NCBI RefSeq assembly: GCF_048820935.1
Contig: NZ_JBMERD010000004.1
Coordinates: 1 to 64,000, forward strand
From: Algicoccus sp048820935
GTDB taxonomy: Bacteria; Pseudomonadota; Gammaproteobacteria; Burkholderiales; Burkholderiaceae_B
Direction: 5' to 3'
DNA length: 64,000 bases
Both the position numbers and the translations under genes were made by a program. This document shows, piece by piece, positions 54,487 through 63,734 of the stretch. The stretch's first letter is position 1. The number at the start of each line of letters is the position of its first letter. Under the pieces are notes generated by a model. It saw only the letters and a list, made by a program, of their open reading frames with translations. It had not been told where the DNA came from and searched no databases.

Positions 54487-56076
54487 TTATTTCTTCTTGA
54501 TACCAGCAGCGACAGAGTATTCGTCAGCGCGTGCAGTCACATCCAGATCCTTTTTGGAGGCCCAGACGTTGGTTTGGTAGTGGATGGGGATAATACCCAG
54601 ATCCTTAAAGCCGATCTCAGAGGCTTCACCCAGCAAGGCAGCGCGTTTGGCATCATCGACAACGGTCAGTGCCTCGTCGAGCTTGGCGTCAAAGACTGGG
54701 TTGGAATAACGACCGCGGTTAGCAGCGCCAGAACCTTTCTCTTTGTCGACCGTACCCATCAGGGAACGCAATGAACCGGATGTTTCACCTGTTCCTGCAC
54801 CCCAACCAGCCAGAATCATGGAGAACTCTGGTGCGCCATCAGCACCTGTGGAAGCGCGCGTAAAGAAGTTGGCGGGTGGCATGGTTTCGATTTCAACATC
54901 CAGCCCCAAGCGAGTCAACATCTGAGCGACTGCTTCCAGAATTTGCGTGTCGTTGGTGTAACGACCTGCAGGACCATGGATCTTCAGCTTAAAGCCGTCT
55001 TTGTAGCCTGCTTCTTCCAGCAGTTTTTTAGCGCCTGCCAAGTCAAACTTCGGTGCTTCAAGGTTTTGTGAAGTCCCAAAGAAAGATTTGGCCAGAACTT
55101 GCTCGGCTGGCACAGCTGCGCCATCCATGATGCGTTCTGCAATGGCTGGGCGGTTAATCGCCATCGACATGGCTTGACGCACACGCTGATCAAGCAGTGG
55201 GTTTTTGATGGCTGAGCCGTCTTTGGCGGTCACGAAAGGTGAGTTCTCACGGAACTGGTCCATGTGCAGATAAATGACGCGGTTTGAAAGTGTGTCTGTC
55301 ACGTTGATGTTCGGGTTGGCGCGCAACTGAGCGATGTCAGTGGGCGGGATGGCTTCGATGACATCGACGTCATCGGCCAGCAAACCAGCGACGCGGGTTG
55401 GACCAGATGTCAGGTAGCGGAAAGTGACTTTGTCCCAGCCCGGATCCTCACCCCAGTAGTGAGGATTTTTGACCATGACTGTGCGATCACCAGGTTTGAA
55501 CTCGGAGAACTTGAATGGACCGCTGCCGCCATCGCATTTCAGGGCGTTAAAGTCTTCTGTGGTGAAGTTGTTATTGTCAGCGCACTCTTTGGCCACAATC
55601 GCAATCACGGAGATCATGTTGGGGACTAGAGGTGATGGTTTGTCGGTTTTAACGTGTAATGTGTGATCGTCAACCTTCTCAAACTTCATGCCAGTCAAGA
55701 ATTGCGCGAAGCTTGCAGGTGAGCGGGGCACATCGGGCACACGCTCCATCGTTGCGATGACGTCATCCACGGTCACGGGGTTGCCGTTACCGAATTTGGC
55801 ATTTTTACGAATCTTGAATTCCCACGTCGTATCGTCGACAGGTGCCCAGCTTTCAGCTAGACCTGGGAGCAGTTCCTGACTGGGGCCTTGTGCGAGCAAA
55901 GGCTCATAGACCTGACGTACCAGTGCGTTGTTAGGCGCAAGGTTATGGTAGTGGGGGTCAATTGAGCTGGGCTCAGCGGACAAACCAATACGAAGTTCGT
56001 CGGCTTGAGCCGAACCCATACCAAACGCAAAAGCACAGGCCAGAGCGACTGGCAGGACACGCAAAGATTTAGACAT
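54487..56076 (-). CDS. Dipeptide-type ABC transporter substrate-binding protein
   Basis: SBP_bac_5-family periplasmic receptor of 529 residues. The signal peptide MSKSLRVLPVALACAFAFG ends near AQA (residue 25). ELRIGLSAEPSSIDPHYHN and LAESWAPVDDTTWEFKIRKN are the classic family start; GLDVEIETMPPANFFTRAS lies near residue 400. ATG 56076 is preferred because the signal peptide begins there; upstream in-frame ATGs at 56109 and 56100 add a non-signal leader. Ligand probably a peptide or N-acyl amino acid. Confidence 0.9.
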   Translation of the reverse strand: MSKSLRVLPVALACAFAFGMGSAQADELRIGLSAEPSSIDPHYHNLAPNNALVRQVYEPLLAQGPSQELLPGLAESWAPVDDTTWEFKIRKNAKFGNGNPVTVDDVIATMERVPDVPRSPASFAQFLTGMKFEKVDDHTLHVKTDKPSPLVPNMISVIAIVAKECADNNNFTTEDFNALKCDGGSGPFKFSEFKPGDRTVMVKNPHYWGEDPGWDKVTFRYLTSGPTRVAGLLADDVDVIEAIPPTDIAQLRANPNINVTDTLSNRVIYLHMDQFRENSPFVTAKDGSAIKNPLLDQRVRQAMSMAINRPAIAERIMDGAAVPAEQVLAKSFFGTSQNLEAPKFDLAGAKKLLEEAGYKDGFKLKIHGPAGRYTNDTQILEAVAQMLTRLGLDVEIETMPPANFFTRASTGADGAPEFSMILAGWGAGTGETSGSLRSLMGTVDKEKGSGAANRGRYSNPVFDAKLDEALTVVDDAKRAALLGEASEIGFKDLGIIPIHYQTNVWASKKDLDVTARADEYSVAAGIKKK

Positions 56077-56195
56077 ACAAACGACTCCTGAGTGAAACAT
56101 TGTTTTCATTTTTTTGGCGGCTGAATTTACTCAATAAATTGCAACCGCCCACAGGTCTAATCGTGACAGGTTTTGTGAGGGAGCGGGAGGAGTAT

Positions 56196-57407
56196 TTACC
56201 CTTGTTTTTCCGACTTTTTGAACCAATCTTGGACTAAACGCACCCAATAGGTGGCGCCGAGTGGTAAGAGCTCGTCGTTAAAGTCATACGATCCGTTGTG
56301 TAACATGCAAGGTCCCATACCGTGACCCGCTTCTCTGTGCTCGCCTTCACCATTGCCGATCCAGACGTAACAGCCTGGCACTTCTTGAAGCATGAACGCA
56401 AAGTCTTCGGCACCCATGGTCGGTACTACGCTGGGATTGACACGATCATCACCCACAATGCTGCGCATGGTGTCAATGCAAATTGCCGTTTGCTTTTCTT
56501 CGTTGATGGTGGGTGGATAGCGACGATCAAACGTCAGACGGCCCTCACAGCCCATGGCCTGCGCAATGCCAGTGACCACTTCTTGCATGCGTGATTCGAT
56601 GAGTTCGAGAACGTCCATTGAGAAGGTGCGTACGGTGCCTTTGATTTCTGCGATGCCTGGTAAAACATTCATGGCGCTACCCGCATGGATTTGGGTAATG
56701 CTCAGCACAGCGGCTTCAAGTGGGTGACGATTTCGGCTGATAATGGTCTGTAGAGCTTGTGCAATTTGGACGGCAGCCACAATGCTGTCGGAACCCAAGT
56801 GCGGCATACCGGCATGTGAGCCTTTGCCCTCAATCTCAATCTCAAAGAGGTTGCTGGATGCCATGATGGGGCCTGGCGTGACACCAAACTCACCGACCGC
56901 CATGCCTGGCCAGTTGTGCATCCCAAAGACAGCATCCATAGGGAATTTTTTAAATAAACCGTCTTCGATCATCTTTTGAGCACCGGCATGCCCACCTTCT
57001 TCAGCTGGCTGAAAGATCAGATACACGGTTCCGGGGAAATCGCGATGTTCAGCCAAATAGCGGGCAGCGTTGAGGAGCATGGCCGTATGGCCGTCATGAC
57101 CACAGCCATGCATTTTGCCTTCATGGCGGCTGGCATGCTCAAAGGTGTTTTCTTCAAGCATTGGCAAAGCGTCCATGTCGGCTCTTAAGCCAATGGCTTT
57201 GTCCCCGGGCAAAGTGCCACGGACAATGCCGACTACGCCGGTTCCACCGAGTCCACGGTCAATTTCAATGCCGAGATCGGTGAGATGTTTAGCGACAATG
57301 TCGGCTGTTCGAACCTCTTCGAATGCGAGTTCGGGGTGTGCGTGTAAATCACGTCGGACTGCTTTAATGTCTTGTTGCCATTGAAGAAATGGTTCCAGCA
57401 CTTTCAT
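56196..57407 (-). CDS. M20D-family amidohydrolase (hippurate hydrolase/N-acyl-amino-acid hydrolase type)
   Basis: Zn-dependent aminoacylase of 403 residues. DLHAHPELAFEEVRTADIV near 20-38, MHGCGHDGHTAMLLNAARYL with the metal-binding Cys and His, and FQPAEEGGHAGAQKMIEDGLF with the catalytic Glu pair are diagnostic; PTMGAEDFAFML is the last ligand block. ATG 57407 has GGAG upstream. First gene of the operon that continues with the importer, so it likely hydrolyses what the importer brings in. Confidence 0.92.
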   Translation of the reverse strand: MKVLEPFLQWQQDIKAVRRDLHAHPELAFEEVRTADIVAKHLTDLGIEIDRGLGGTGVVGIVRGTLPGDKAIGLRADMDALPMLEENTFEHASRHEGKMHGCGHDGHTAMLLNAARYLAEHRDFPGTVYLIFQPAEEGGHAGAQKMIEDGLFKKFPMDAVFGMHNWPGMAVGEFGVTPGPIMASSNLFEIEIEGKGSHAGMPHLGSDSIVAAVQIAQALQTIISRNRHPLEAAVLSITQIHAGSAMNVLPGIAEIKGTVRTFSMDVLELIESRMQEVVTGIAQAMGCEGRLTFDRRYPPTINEEKQTAICIDTMRSIVGDDRVNPSVVPTMGAEDFAFMLQEVPGCYVWIGNGEGEHREAGHGMGPCMLHNGSYDFNDELLPLGATYWVRLVQDWFKKSEKQG

Positions 57408-57743
57408 GAGGGAGCTCCATAGTGACGCACCGAATTGTGCGCTTTTTTGATCTGTGGGTTTTGAATCGATTTCGATCATGTTCTCGCAACAGTTTGCCAG
57501 AGAACGCGGATGTTTAAAACAGGGGGGAAACACTCAGGTGATTGCAGGGTTAAAGGCTTTTTGAGCAGACGTGGACGTGCTCAAACACGCATCAGCTAAG
57601 CCGTCATGATGCGACAGAAAAAGTCGATAAAAATAAATGATGGATTATCTCAATGCAGCTGTCTTGGTGCAGCTATCATCGTGTAAATATTTCGGAGCGG
57701 ACGTGTTTTATTACGGTTTTATTAATAACGTCGTTTTGGTTTT
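57408..57743. other. Intergenic region upstream of the amidohydrolase operon
   Basis: This 336-base stretch should hold the promoter of the ten-gene-region operon and the 3-prime end of bfd. I see only a short direct repeat GCAGCT (twice, near 57655-57675) and A/T-rich sequence; no ORF, RNA gene or strong operator is evident. Confidence 0.45.
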
Positions 57744-57962
57744 TTAGGCGTTTACGCTGACATCATTTTGTACGGTCTCGTTCTGCAAGTGAGCCACGGG
57801 CTGTGAACAGCATTCACTCCAGATAGCGCGGGCACTGTCTTCGCATTTGCCACATTGCGTGGCAACGCCGTGGTCAATCTGTATATCTTCAAACATCAAA
57901 CCCGAGCGGGCACATTGTGCAATTGTTTTATCACTGACACGGCGACAGATGCAGACAATCAT
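57744..57962 (-). CDS. bfd: Bacterioferritin-associated ferredoxin
   Basis: [2Fe-2S] protein of 72 residues that reduces bacterioferritin to release stored iron. The four Cys ligands Cys4, Cys6 (CIC) and Cys37, Cys40 (CGKC) have the BFD pattern. It lies immediately downstream of bfr on the same strand, behind a terminator and a probable own promoter, so the two can be expressed oppositely, as in other bacteria. Confidence 0.92.
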   Translation of the reverse strand: MIVCICRRVSDKTIAQCARSGLMFEDIQIDHGVATQCGKCEDSARAIWSECCSQPVAHLQNETVQNDVSVNA

Positions 57963-57999
57963 GATGCGTACCTGTAACTATTAATTAAGTAAACGCAAT

Positions 58000-58018
58000 A
58001 GTACCTATTCTCATTTGC
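58000..58018 (-). promoter_or_regulatory. Possible Fur box before bfd
   Basis: On the minus strand, GCAAATGAGAATAGG followed by TACT matches about 11 of 19 Fur-box positions, with the left half best. Iron-starvation induction of bfd is expected in general; the site itself is weak. Confidence 0.35.
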
Positions 58019-58066
58019 ATTAGCAACCAAAACCTGTTGAATGCTGTGGTTATTTAATTGTCAGGT

Positions 58067-58104
58067 GAAAAAAAGGGTGCGATCAAAGTATTTGATTCGC
58101 ACCC
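58067..58104 (-). terminator. Terminator of bfr
   Basis: A 13-bp stem with one bulge: GGGTGCG and ATCAAA pair with TTTGAT and CGCACCC around a three-base loop (58075-58104), followed by a run of T on the minus strand. It separates bfr from bfd. Confidence 0.92.
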
Positions 58105-58113
58105 AGTGGGGGT

Positions 58114-58590
58114 TTATTCGAGTTCGCCCATTTGAGACTGTAGATAGTTCTGCAGTCCAACTTTCTCTAGGACTTCAAGCTGGGTTTCCAGGAAGTCGAT
58201 GTGTTCTTCGGTATCTTCCAGAATTTGCAATAGGAGCGCACGAGAGACGTAATCGTGCACGCTTTCACAGTAGGTGATGCCATCTTTGACGGTTTGTTGG
58301 GCACCGCGTTCAAGCATCAGATCGGCATTGAGGGCTTCGACCACGTCTTCACCGATATTGATTTTGCCTAGATCTTGCAAGTTTGGCAGCCCATCCAGCA
58401 TAAAGATTCGATCCATCAACAGATCGGCGTGTTTCATTTCACCGATGGACTCTTCGTATTCTTTTGCGGCCAGCTTATCCAGACCCCAGTGTTTAAACAT
58501 GCGGTAGTGCAGGAAATACTGGTTAATCGCGGTGAGTTCGTTTTTAAGTTGAGCTTGAAGATGCTCAATCACTTTAGGATCGCCTTTCAT
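58114..58590 (-). CDS. bfr: Bacterioferritin
   Basis: Haem-containing 24-mer iron store, 158 residues. Ferroxidase ligands Glu18, Glu51 and His54 and the haem ligand Met52 are present (IGEMKHADLLMDR). The later Glu and His in EDTEEHIDFLETQ complete the di-iron site. The start follows GGAGG. Iron storage next to the NO-defence genes fits a redox-stress lifestyle, without direct linkage. Confidence 0.96.
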   Translation of the reverse strand: MKGDPKVIEHLQAQLKNELTAINQYFLHYRMFKHWGLDKLAAKEYEESIGEMKHADLLMDRIFMLDGLPNLQDLGKINIGEDVVEALNADLMLERGAQQTVKDGITYCESVHDYVSRALLLQILEDTEEHIDFLETQLEVLEKVGLQNYLQSQMGELE

Positions 58591-58672
58591 TTAAAGAGCC
58601 TCCATTTGATTAAAGGGTGCGGCAAGAGTACGTGTGTGCCCGCCGCTTCGCTGGGTTGAAAGCCACAATGGG

Positions 58673-59401
58673 TTACTTGTTGGCGATGTTGTATGTACGA
58701 TAGGTTAATGCTTTATCGCCCTGTGCCTGATATACCCGTAAAGTGGCCCGGCTTGGCTTAAAACCTTTGGGCATTTCCACGTCACCATTTAACTGCTCGT
58801 AATGATCGAGCGTAAAGGGAACCACCAGTGCTTTCACAGCGCCTGCGCGACCATTTGGATAGACACCCTCAAAAGTGACTTCGATACGACCGTCGTAACT
58901 TGGTTTTTTTTCGTTCTCTTGCAGCAATAAGACTTGATACTTCACAATGTCTTTGTTGTTGACGGGCTCAAAAGAGGCAGCCGCAATACCAATCGGGTCA
59001 AACTTCATGCCAGCGCTAATGGCACGCGTCAGCAGTTTGATTTCGTCTTGTAAAGGTTTCAGTCTGATTTCTAACTCATCGACCCGTGCCTGTAACTCCT
59101 GTGTCGTTTGAGTCGCTTGTGCGTTCTCTGTTTCACGTGCACGCTCCACTTCTTCAAGATCAGCCTGGAGTTGTCGTCGCTCATGCGTTGTGGTGGCCAG
59201 CTCATCTGTGAGTTTTTGCGACTCACTGACCGTCAGTCGTTTGGGTCCGTAACTGGCCTGCAAAATGAGAACACCACCGGCGCCGAGCACAATACCGACG
59301 AGTAGCAGTACAAACCAGCGCGGTAGTCGACGTGTACGTCGTCTGGATTCATAGAGAGAGGGTCTGAAGACCTTTTTCTGAGATCTTCCAAAAATAGCCA
59401 T
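58673..59401 (-). CDS. Single-pass membrane protein with coiled coil, unknown
   Basis: A 242-residue protein. A basic cytoplasmic start (RRRTRRLPR) is followed by one helix WFVLLLVGIVLGAGGVLIL near 29-47, a coiled coil rich in Glu/Gln near 60-125, and a periplasmic domain with VPFTLDHYEQLNGDVEMPKG near 198-217. The pattern matches conserved proteobacterial proteins of unknown function (DUF6776-like, from memory). Located near the murU-amgK-lptD envelope genes; an envelope role is a guess. Confidence 0.7.
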   Translation of the reverse strand: MAIFGRSQKKVFRPSLYESRRRTRRLPRWFVLLLVGIVLGAGGVLILQASYGPKRLTVSESQKLTDELATTTHERRQLQADLEEVERARETENAQATQTTQELQARVDELEIRLKPLQDEIKLLTRAISAGMKFDPIGIAAASFEPVNNKDIVKYQVLLLQENEKKPSYDGRIEVTFEGVYPNGRAGAVKALVVPFTLDHYEQLNGDVEMPKGFKPSRATLRVYQAQGDKALTYRTYNIANK

Positions 59402-59530
59402 GATGAATTTCCTATTGTGTTTAATGCGCCGATAAATTCGTCGCGTATCGCGTTGTGAATTGCGTGGGCGCCGTCTTCCAATCTGAAGCAGTATTCTGAG
59501 AGGTTAACGCATCCTACAAGTTTTGTAGAC

Positions 59531-60253
59531 CTATGATGTCAGGTTTTTTGGCGAATTTGAATCGGAAAGCTTCTGATCCAGCCAGGTCAATCTCTCAACC
59601 GTCCCGATGTCATGCCATTGTCCTGTATATAAACTACCACGGACTTTTTGTTGTGACATTTGATGACGCAAAACGGGTGCAAGCGCCTGTTCTTGTCCGA
59701 CTGCCAGCGATTTAAAAAGTTCAGGGCGATAAATGCCGATTCCACTAAATGTGAGCTTGTTCATTGCCGCATCGGATGGGCTATGAACAAACCCATCGGT
59801 TGTGAGCGTGAAATCCCCTTCGGGATGATGAGGGGGGTTAGGCACTAACACTAAATGCGCGAGTTGTTCTGGATGTGCTTTAAAACGCTGCGCGATATCT
59901 AAAGCTTGTAGGGGGTTCCAGTCGGTCCAGACATCGGCATTGATGACTAAAAACGGCTCTTCACCTAAAAACGGTAGCGCCCCCACGATACCGCCTGCGG
60001 TTTCAAGCGCTTGAGTTTCTGGGCTGTGGTGAATCCTAAGGTTCCAGTTGCTCCCATCGCCCAAAAATGTTTCGATTTGTGCACCCAACCAAGCATGGTT
60101 GACGACAACCTCTTGAAACCCGGCTTTGGATAAATGCCGTAAATGCCATTCGATCAATGGAAGGCCCCCAACTTTTAAGAGTGGTTTGGGAGTGGTGTCG
60201 GTCAATGGACGCATTCGTTGTCCTCGGCCTGCAGCCAGTAACATCGCTCGCAT
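59531..60253 (-). CDS. murU: N-acetylmuramate alpha-1-phosphate uridylyltransferase
   Basis: Nucleotidyltransferase of 240 residues in the peptidoglycan-recycling bypass that makes UDP-MurNAc and skips fosfomycin-sensitive MurA. LLAAGRGQRMRPLTDTTPKP near 5-24 is the NTP signature, followed by LIEWHLRHL and the metal Asp in FLVINADVWTDW. It follows amgK by two bases, the diagnostic partner. Confidence 0.9.
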   Translation of the reverse strand: MRAMLLAAGRGQRMRPLTDTTPKPLLKVGGLPLIEWHLRHLSKAGFQEVVVNHAWLGAQIETFLGDGSNWNLRIHHSPETQALETAGGIVGALPFLGEEPFLVINADVWTDWNPLQALDIAQRFKAHPEQLAHLVLVPNPPHHPEGDFTLTTDGFVHSPSDAAMNKLTFSGIGIYRPELFKSLAVGQEQALAPVLRHQMSQQKVRGSLYTGQWHDIGTVERLTWLDQKLSDSNSPKNLTS

Positions 60254-60255
60254 GA

Positions 60256-61299
60256 TTAGAACGTCAATAAAGTCGTGGTTTCAGTGCCCTCTAGTCGGTC
60301 TAGGAGTTTCAGCAAAGGACCAAAGGGACGATAGCGTCGAGCGACTTGTCGGACATATGCAACGACACGGGGGATGTGATTCAGATAATGGCTTTTCTGA
60401 TCACGGTGATGTAAGCGAGCAAAGACCCCGAGGATACGTAAGTTGCGCTGCAGCCCTGTCCATTCGTAGTGCGCATGAAATACTGCAAAGTCATCGGGCA
60501 CTGGTAGACCCTTTGCACGCGCTTTCTCCCAATAGCGAATTGCCCAATCAAGTTGTTGAGGCTCTTCCCAGGTTGTGCGCGCATCAAAGACTAATGAAGC
60601 GAGGTCGTAACTAATTGCACCATGAACCGCATCTTGGTAATCGATGATGCCAGGTATGATGGTTTGTGCATCAGTCGGGATCATCAGGTTGGGGCTATGG
60701 AAATCCCGATGCACGAGGACTCGAGGTTGTGAGGCAACTGACGCTGCCAATTCACTGAAGATGGTTGCGAGCGCTTGCGTTTCTGTCGGCGTGAGGGATG
60801 TGTTGTGATGAATATTGACATACCATTCGGTAAAGAGCTGTAACTCTTGCACAAGTCGCGATTCATCATAGATCGGCAGGCCATCACTATTGGCAGTTTG
60901 CAAAGTAACCAATGCGTCTAGAACGGGAAGATACAGTTTTTGTAGGGTAGTCTCGTCCAGTCCCTGCTGAATCGCGTCATAATAGGTCTGATGACCGAGG
61001 TCACTCAGAAGTAAGAACCCTTGCTCGATGTTTTGTGCAAGAATCTCGGGGACATGCAATCCTACATCGGATAGGCGTTTGGTGATATCGACAAAAGCTC
61101 GGCAGTCCTCTTGTGCAGGTGGCGCATCCATGATGATTAGCGTGCGCTGATCGGCTTGAATGCGTTCGTAATGACGGAAACTGGCGTCACTTGAGGCTGG
61201 TTGCCGTGTGGATAGGTTCAGTTGCAGGGATGCAGGTAGTTCTGAAAGCCACTGCTGAAGCTGGGTTTGGCGTGATTTCTGGGCAGACATGTGGGTCAT
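60256..61299 (-). CDS. amgK: N-acetylmuramate/N-acetylglucosamine kinase
   Basis: Aminoglycoside-phosphotransferase-fold kinase of 347 residues that phosphorylates the anomeric position of MurNAc/GlcNAc before MurU. The catalytic loop is VLVHRDFHSPNLM with the Asp and Asn, then PGIIDYQDAVHGAISYDLAS with the DxD-type metal site. I use ATG 61299 (AGGA eleven bases ahead); ATG 61290 is also in frame. Its start region lies back to back with the lptD promoter. Confidence 0.9.
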   Translation of the reverse strand: MTHMSAQKSRQTQLQQWLSELPASLQLNLSTRQPASSDASFRHYERIQADQRTLIIMDAPPAQEDCRAFVDITKRLSDVGLHVPEILAQNIEQGFLLLSDLGHQTYYDAIQQGLDETTLQKLYLPVLDALVTLQTANSDGLPIYDESRLVQELQLFTEWYVNIHHNTSLTPTETQALATIFSELAASVASQPRVLVHRDFHSPNLMIPTDAQTIIPGIIDYQDAVHGAISYDLASLVFDARTTWEEPQQLDWAIRYWEKARAKGLPVPDDFAVFHAHYEWTGLQRNLRILGVFARLHHRDQKSHYLNHIPRVVAYVRQVARRYRPFGPLLKLLDRLEGTETTTLLTF

Positions 61300-61333
61300 G
61301 GGCAAAAGATTCCTGAACGGGATTGCAGATCTC

Positions 61334-61339
61334 TATAAT
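61334..61339 (+). promoter_or_regulatory. -10 element of lptD promoter
   Basis: Perfect TATAAT in the 67-base gap between amgK and lptD. Transcription would begin near 61346, which rules out lptD starts at 61289 or 61298 and supports ATG 61367. The -35 region (around 61310-61316) is poor. Confidence 0.55.
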
Positions 61340-61366
61340 AATGCGTCTGAAGACCTATCCGCGAGG

Positions 61367-63733
61367 ATGGGCCTGTCTTTTTTAAGTGAGTCGAATTTCG
61401 TTTTGTATGCACGGCGTTTGAAACTTCTGATGAATGTGGCTTGGGTGTCGTTCGCGTCGATGGCTGTCGCGAGCTCGGTTGCACACGCACAAAGTGCGGC
61501 AGAAGTGAGTCTGATGTCTGGGTTGCGAGCCTCCAGCGCTTTACAACCTGTCATGGTGGATACCGATAGATTGCCTATCTATCTCGAAGCGGATCAGATG
61601 GTTTCACAGCCCGATCAAAGTGCCACCTTGACGGGGACGGCCTCGGCTCGTCGTGCCGATACGGTGGTGCGTGGTCAGCGATTGCATTTTGATCAAACAA
61701 AAAATGAAGTCTCCGCTGAAGGCAATGCGCGTTTGATTCAAGACGGTAATGTCGTTGTGGGTCCGAGCCTGCGCTTTGACATGACTCATGACCAAGGTGA
61801 AGTGCAGCAACCGAACTTCTGGCTAGAAAACGGGGGCGCTGGTGTTGGTTCTTTAGCACAAATCCATAACCGTGATTTCATGACTGTGCATGACATGACT
61901 TATAGCGGTTGTCCGTGCCCTGATCCAGCTTGGTACATCGAGTCAAGCAAGCTGGATCTGCATTTTGATGAGAACGAGGGCGTTGCCAGAAATGGCGTGC
62001 TGTATTTCAAGGGTGTACCCATTCTGGCATCACCTTATCTAACGTTTCCAATCCGTGCTGAACGTAAATCTGGGTTTTTGATCCCCACGTTTGCGAACAC
62101 CAGCCGCACCGGGATGGAAATGCTTTTGCCGTACTACTTCAACATCGCCCCAAATTATGATGCGACGATGTATTTCAGACCGATGAGCAAGCGCGGTCTG
62201 ATGTTGGGCGGTGAGTTCCGTTATTTACAGCCGAATTTCAATGGTGAAATGTCAGGGACTTACTTGGCGCATGATATTGCGTCTGATCGCAAACGCTGGT
62301 CATATGCATGGAAACACTATCAAAATCTAGGTGCGGGGTTTTATGCGAACTGGAATTTGAACGGAGTTTCAGATAAAGATTATCTGCGAGATTTCACAAC
62401 CCTGGAAATTAATCAAGCTAGTACCAGTTACTTGCCGCGCACGGGAACATTGGGCTGGTCCAATCAATACTGGCGCGCCGATGCGACGGTGGCGACCTAC
62501 CAGACATTAGCTGATGTGACCCCACAGTATGATCAATTGCCCAGATTGACATTGAACGGAGCGCGTTATAACTGGTATGGGTTTGATGTCAAAACCGAAA
62601 ACACAGCGACTTGGTTCAGACGCTCATTGGGTGAGACGGGACAACCGTTAGGTCCCGATGGGTCAAGATTTGAGTCCTATACAACGGTGGCTTATCCTTT
62701 CGTGAGACCTGGTTGGTACATCACACCAAAAGCAGGTTTTCATTTGACGCAATATGAAACGGACTGGCATCAATTTAAGATGGGCGGTTTGCAGCAAACC
62801 AATGCAACTCGAGCGTTGCCGCTGTTCTCAGTCGACGCAGGCATGACGTTTGAGCGCAATACACAGTTTTTTGGGAAAGGTGCGATTCAGACGCTGGAAC
62901 CACGGATTTATTACCTACGTGTTCCGTATCGGGATCAAGCGCATTTACCGGTGTACGACACGAGTTTGTCTGCGTTTAGCTTTTCTCAAGCCTTCCAGGA
63001 GAACGTGTACTCAGGGGGATGGGATCGGATTGCCAATGCGAATCAGCTGACCTTGGCTTTGAGTACCCGCTGGCTGGATGAAGAGACCGGGTTTGAACGT
63101 GCCAGTCTGGGAGTCGCTCAGCGTTACTATTTTGAGGATCAGAAAGTATTCCTGCCCGGTGAAACGATTCGAGATAATTCGCGCTCAGACTTTTTATTCA
63201 GAGCCTCGGCCGCTTTGACCGATACGTTATCGGCCAATACGTCGCTTAAGTATGATCCGCACACAAGTCGTTGGTCACGTGCACAAATCACTGCTCGCTG
63301 GCTGCCTAAACGGGCAACTAGCCTGGCTTTGTCTTATCGATTCCAGGACCAGCCGGTTGGGCTGTATGAGCCTCAAGGTCAGAATCAGGTGAGCTTGTCC
63401 TTCCAGTGGCCACTGACTTCAAATATCTACACAGTGGGCCGTGTGGACTATTCATTGCTGAGTGACGCGAAGCGAGATATTGCACCGCGAGTCACACAAG
63501 CAATTGCGGGATTTGAGTATCGAGGTGATTGCTGTTGGGCGGCCAGGGTTGTGTACCAGCGCTATGCTGTGGACCCGAAATCGGTCAACAATGCGATATT
63601 CTTCCAGCTAGAATTGTCAGGCTTAGGTAACTTGGGTCAAGACCCGTCGGGATTGCTCAATAGTTCGATCCCGCATTACCAGAGTGTTGCGCCTAATATT
63701 CCTGGCGTCGGTAAATTTGAAAGGTATGAATAA
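61367..63733 (+). CDS. lptD: LPS-assembly protein LptD
   Basis: Outer-membrane beta-barrel that, with LptE, inserts lipopolysaccharide into the outer leaflet; 788 residues. A signal peptide ends SSVAHAQ; the jellyroll (LptA-like) domain includes IYLEADQMVSQPDQSATLTG and VSAEGNARLIQDGNVVVGP. The barrel domain begins after GNGVLYFKGVPI-like sequence near residue 215. Disulfide Cys are present as CPCP in the N-domain and the adjacent pair in RGDCCWAARVVYQRY near the C-terminus, matching the inter-domain bonds of LptD. Frames starting at 61289 are longer but lie upstream of the -10 element. Confidence 0.94.
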   Translation: MGLSFLSESNFVLYARRLKLLMNVAWVSFASMAVASSVAHAQSAAEVSLMSGLRASSALQPVMVDTDRLPIYLEADQMVSQPDQSATLTGTASARRADTVVRGQRLHFDQTKNEVSAEGNARLIQDGNVVVGPSLRFDMTHDQGEVQQPNFWLENGGAGVGSLAQIHNRDFMTVHDMTYSGCPCPDPAWYIESSKLDLHFDENEGVARNGVLYFKGVPILASPYLTFPIRAERKSGFLIPTFANTSRTGMEMLLPYYFNIAPNYDATMYFRPMSKRGLMLGGEFRYLQPNFNGEMSGTYLAHDIASDRKRWSYAWKHYQNLGAGFYANWNLNGVSDKDYLRDFTTLEINQASTSYLPRTGTLGWSNQYWRADATVATYQTLADVTPQYDQLPRLTLNGARYNWYGFDVKTENTATWFRRSLGETGQPLGPDGSRFESYTTVAYPFVRPGWYITPKAGFHLTQYETDWHQFKMGGLQQTNATRALPLFSVDAGMTFERNTQFFGKGAIQTLEPRIYYLRVPYRDQAHLPVYDTSLSAFSFSQAFQENVYSGGWDRIANANQLTLALSTRWLDEETGFERASLGVAQRYYFEDQKVFLPGETIRDNSRSDFLFRASAALTDTLSANTSLKYDPHTSRWSRAQITARWLPKRATSLALSYRFQDQPVGLYEPQGQNQVSLSFQWPLTSNIYTVGRVDYSLLSDAKRDIAPRVTQAIAGFEYRGDCCWAARVVYQRYAVDPKSVNNAIFFQLELSGLGNLGQDPSGLLNSSIPHYQSVAPNIPGVGKFERYE

Positions 63734-63734
63734 T

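Noticed and set aside
56116..56149. GGCGG...CCGCC hairpin before the dipeptide-receptor gene as terminator of the upstream gene
   Set aside because: Stem is interrupted and followed by A, not T, on the transcribed strand; it may just be leader structure.
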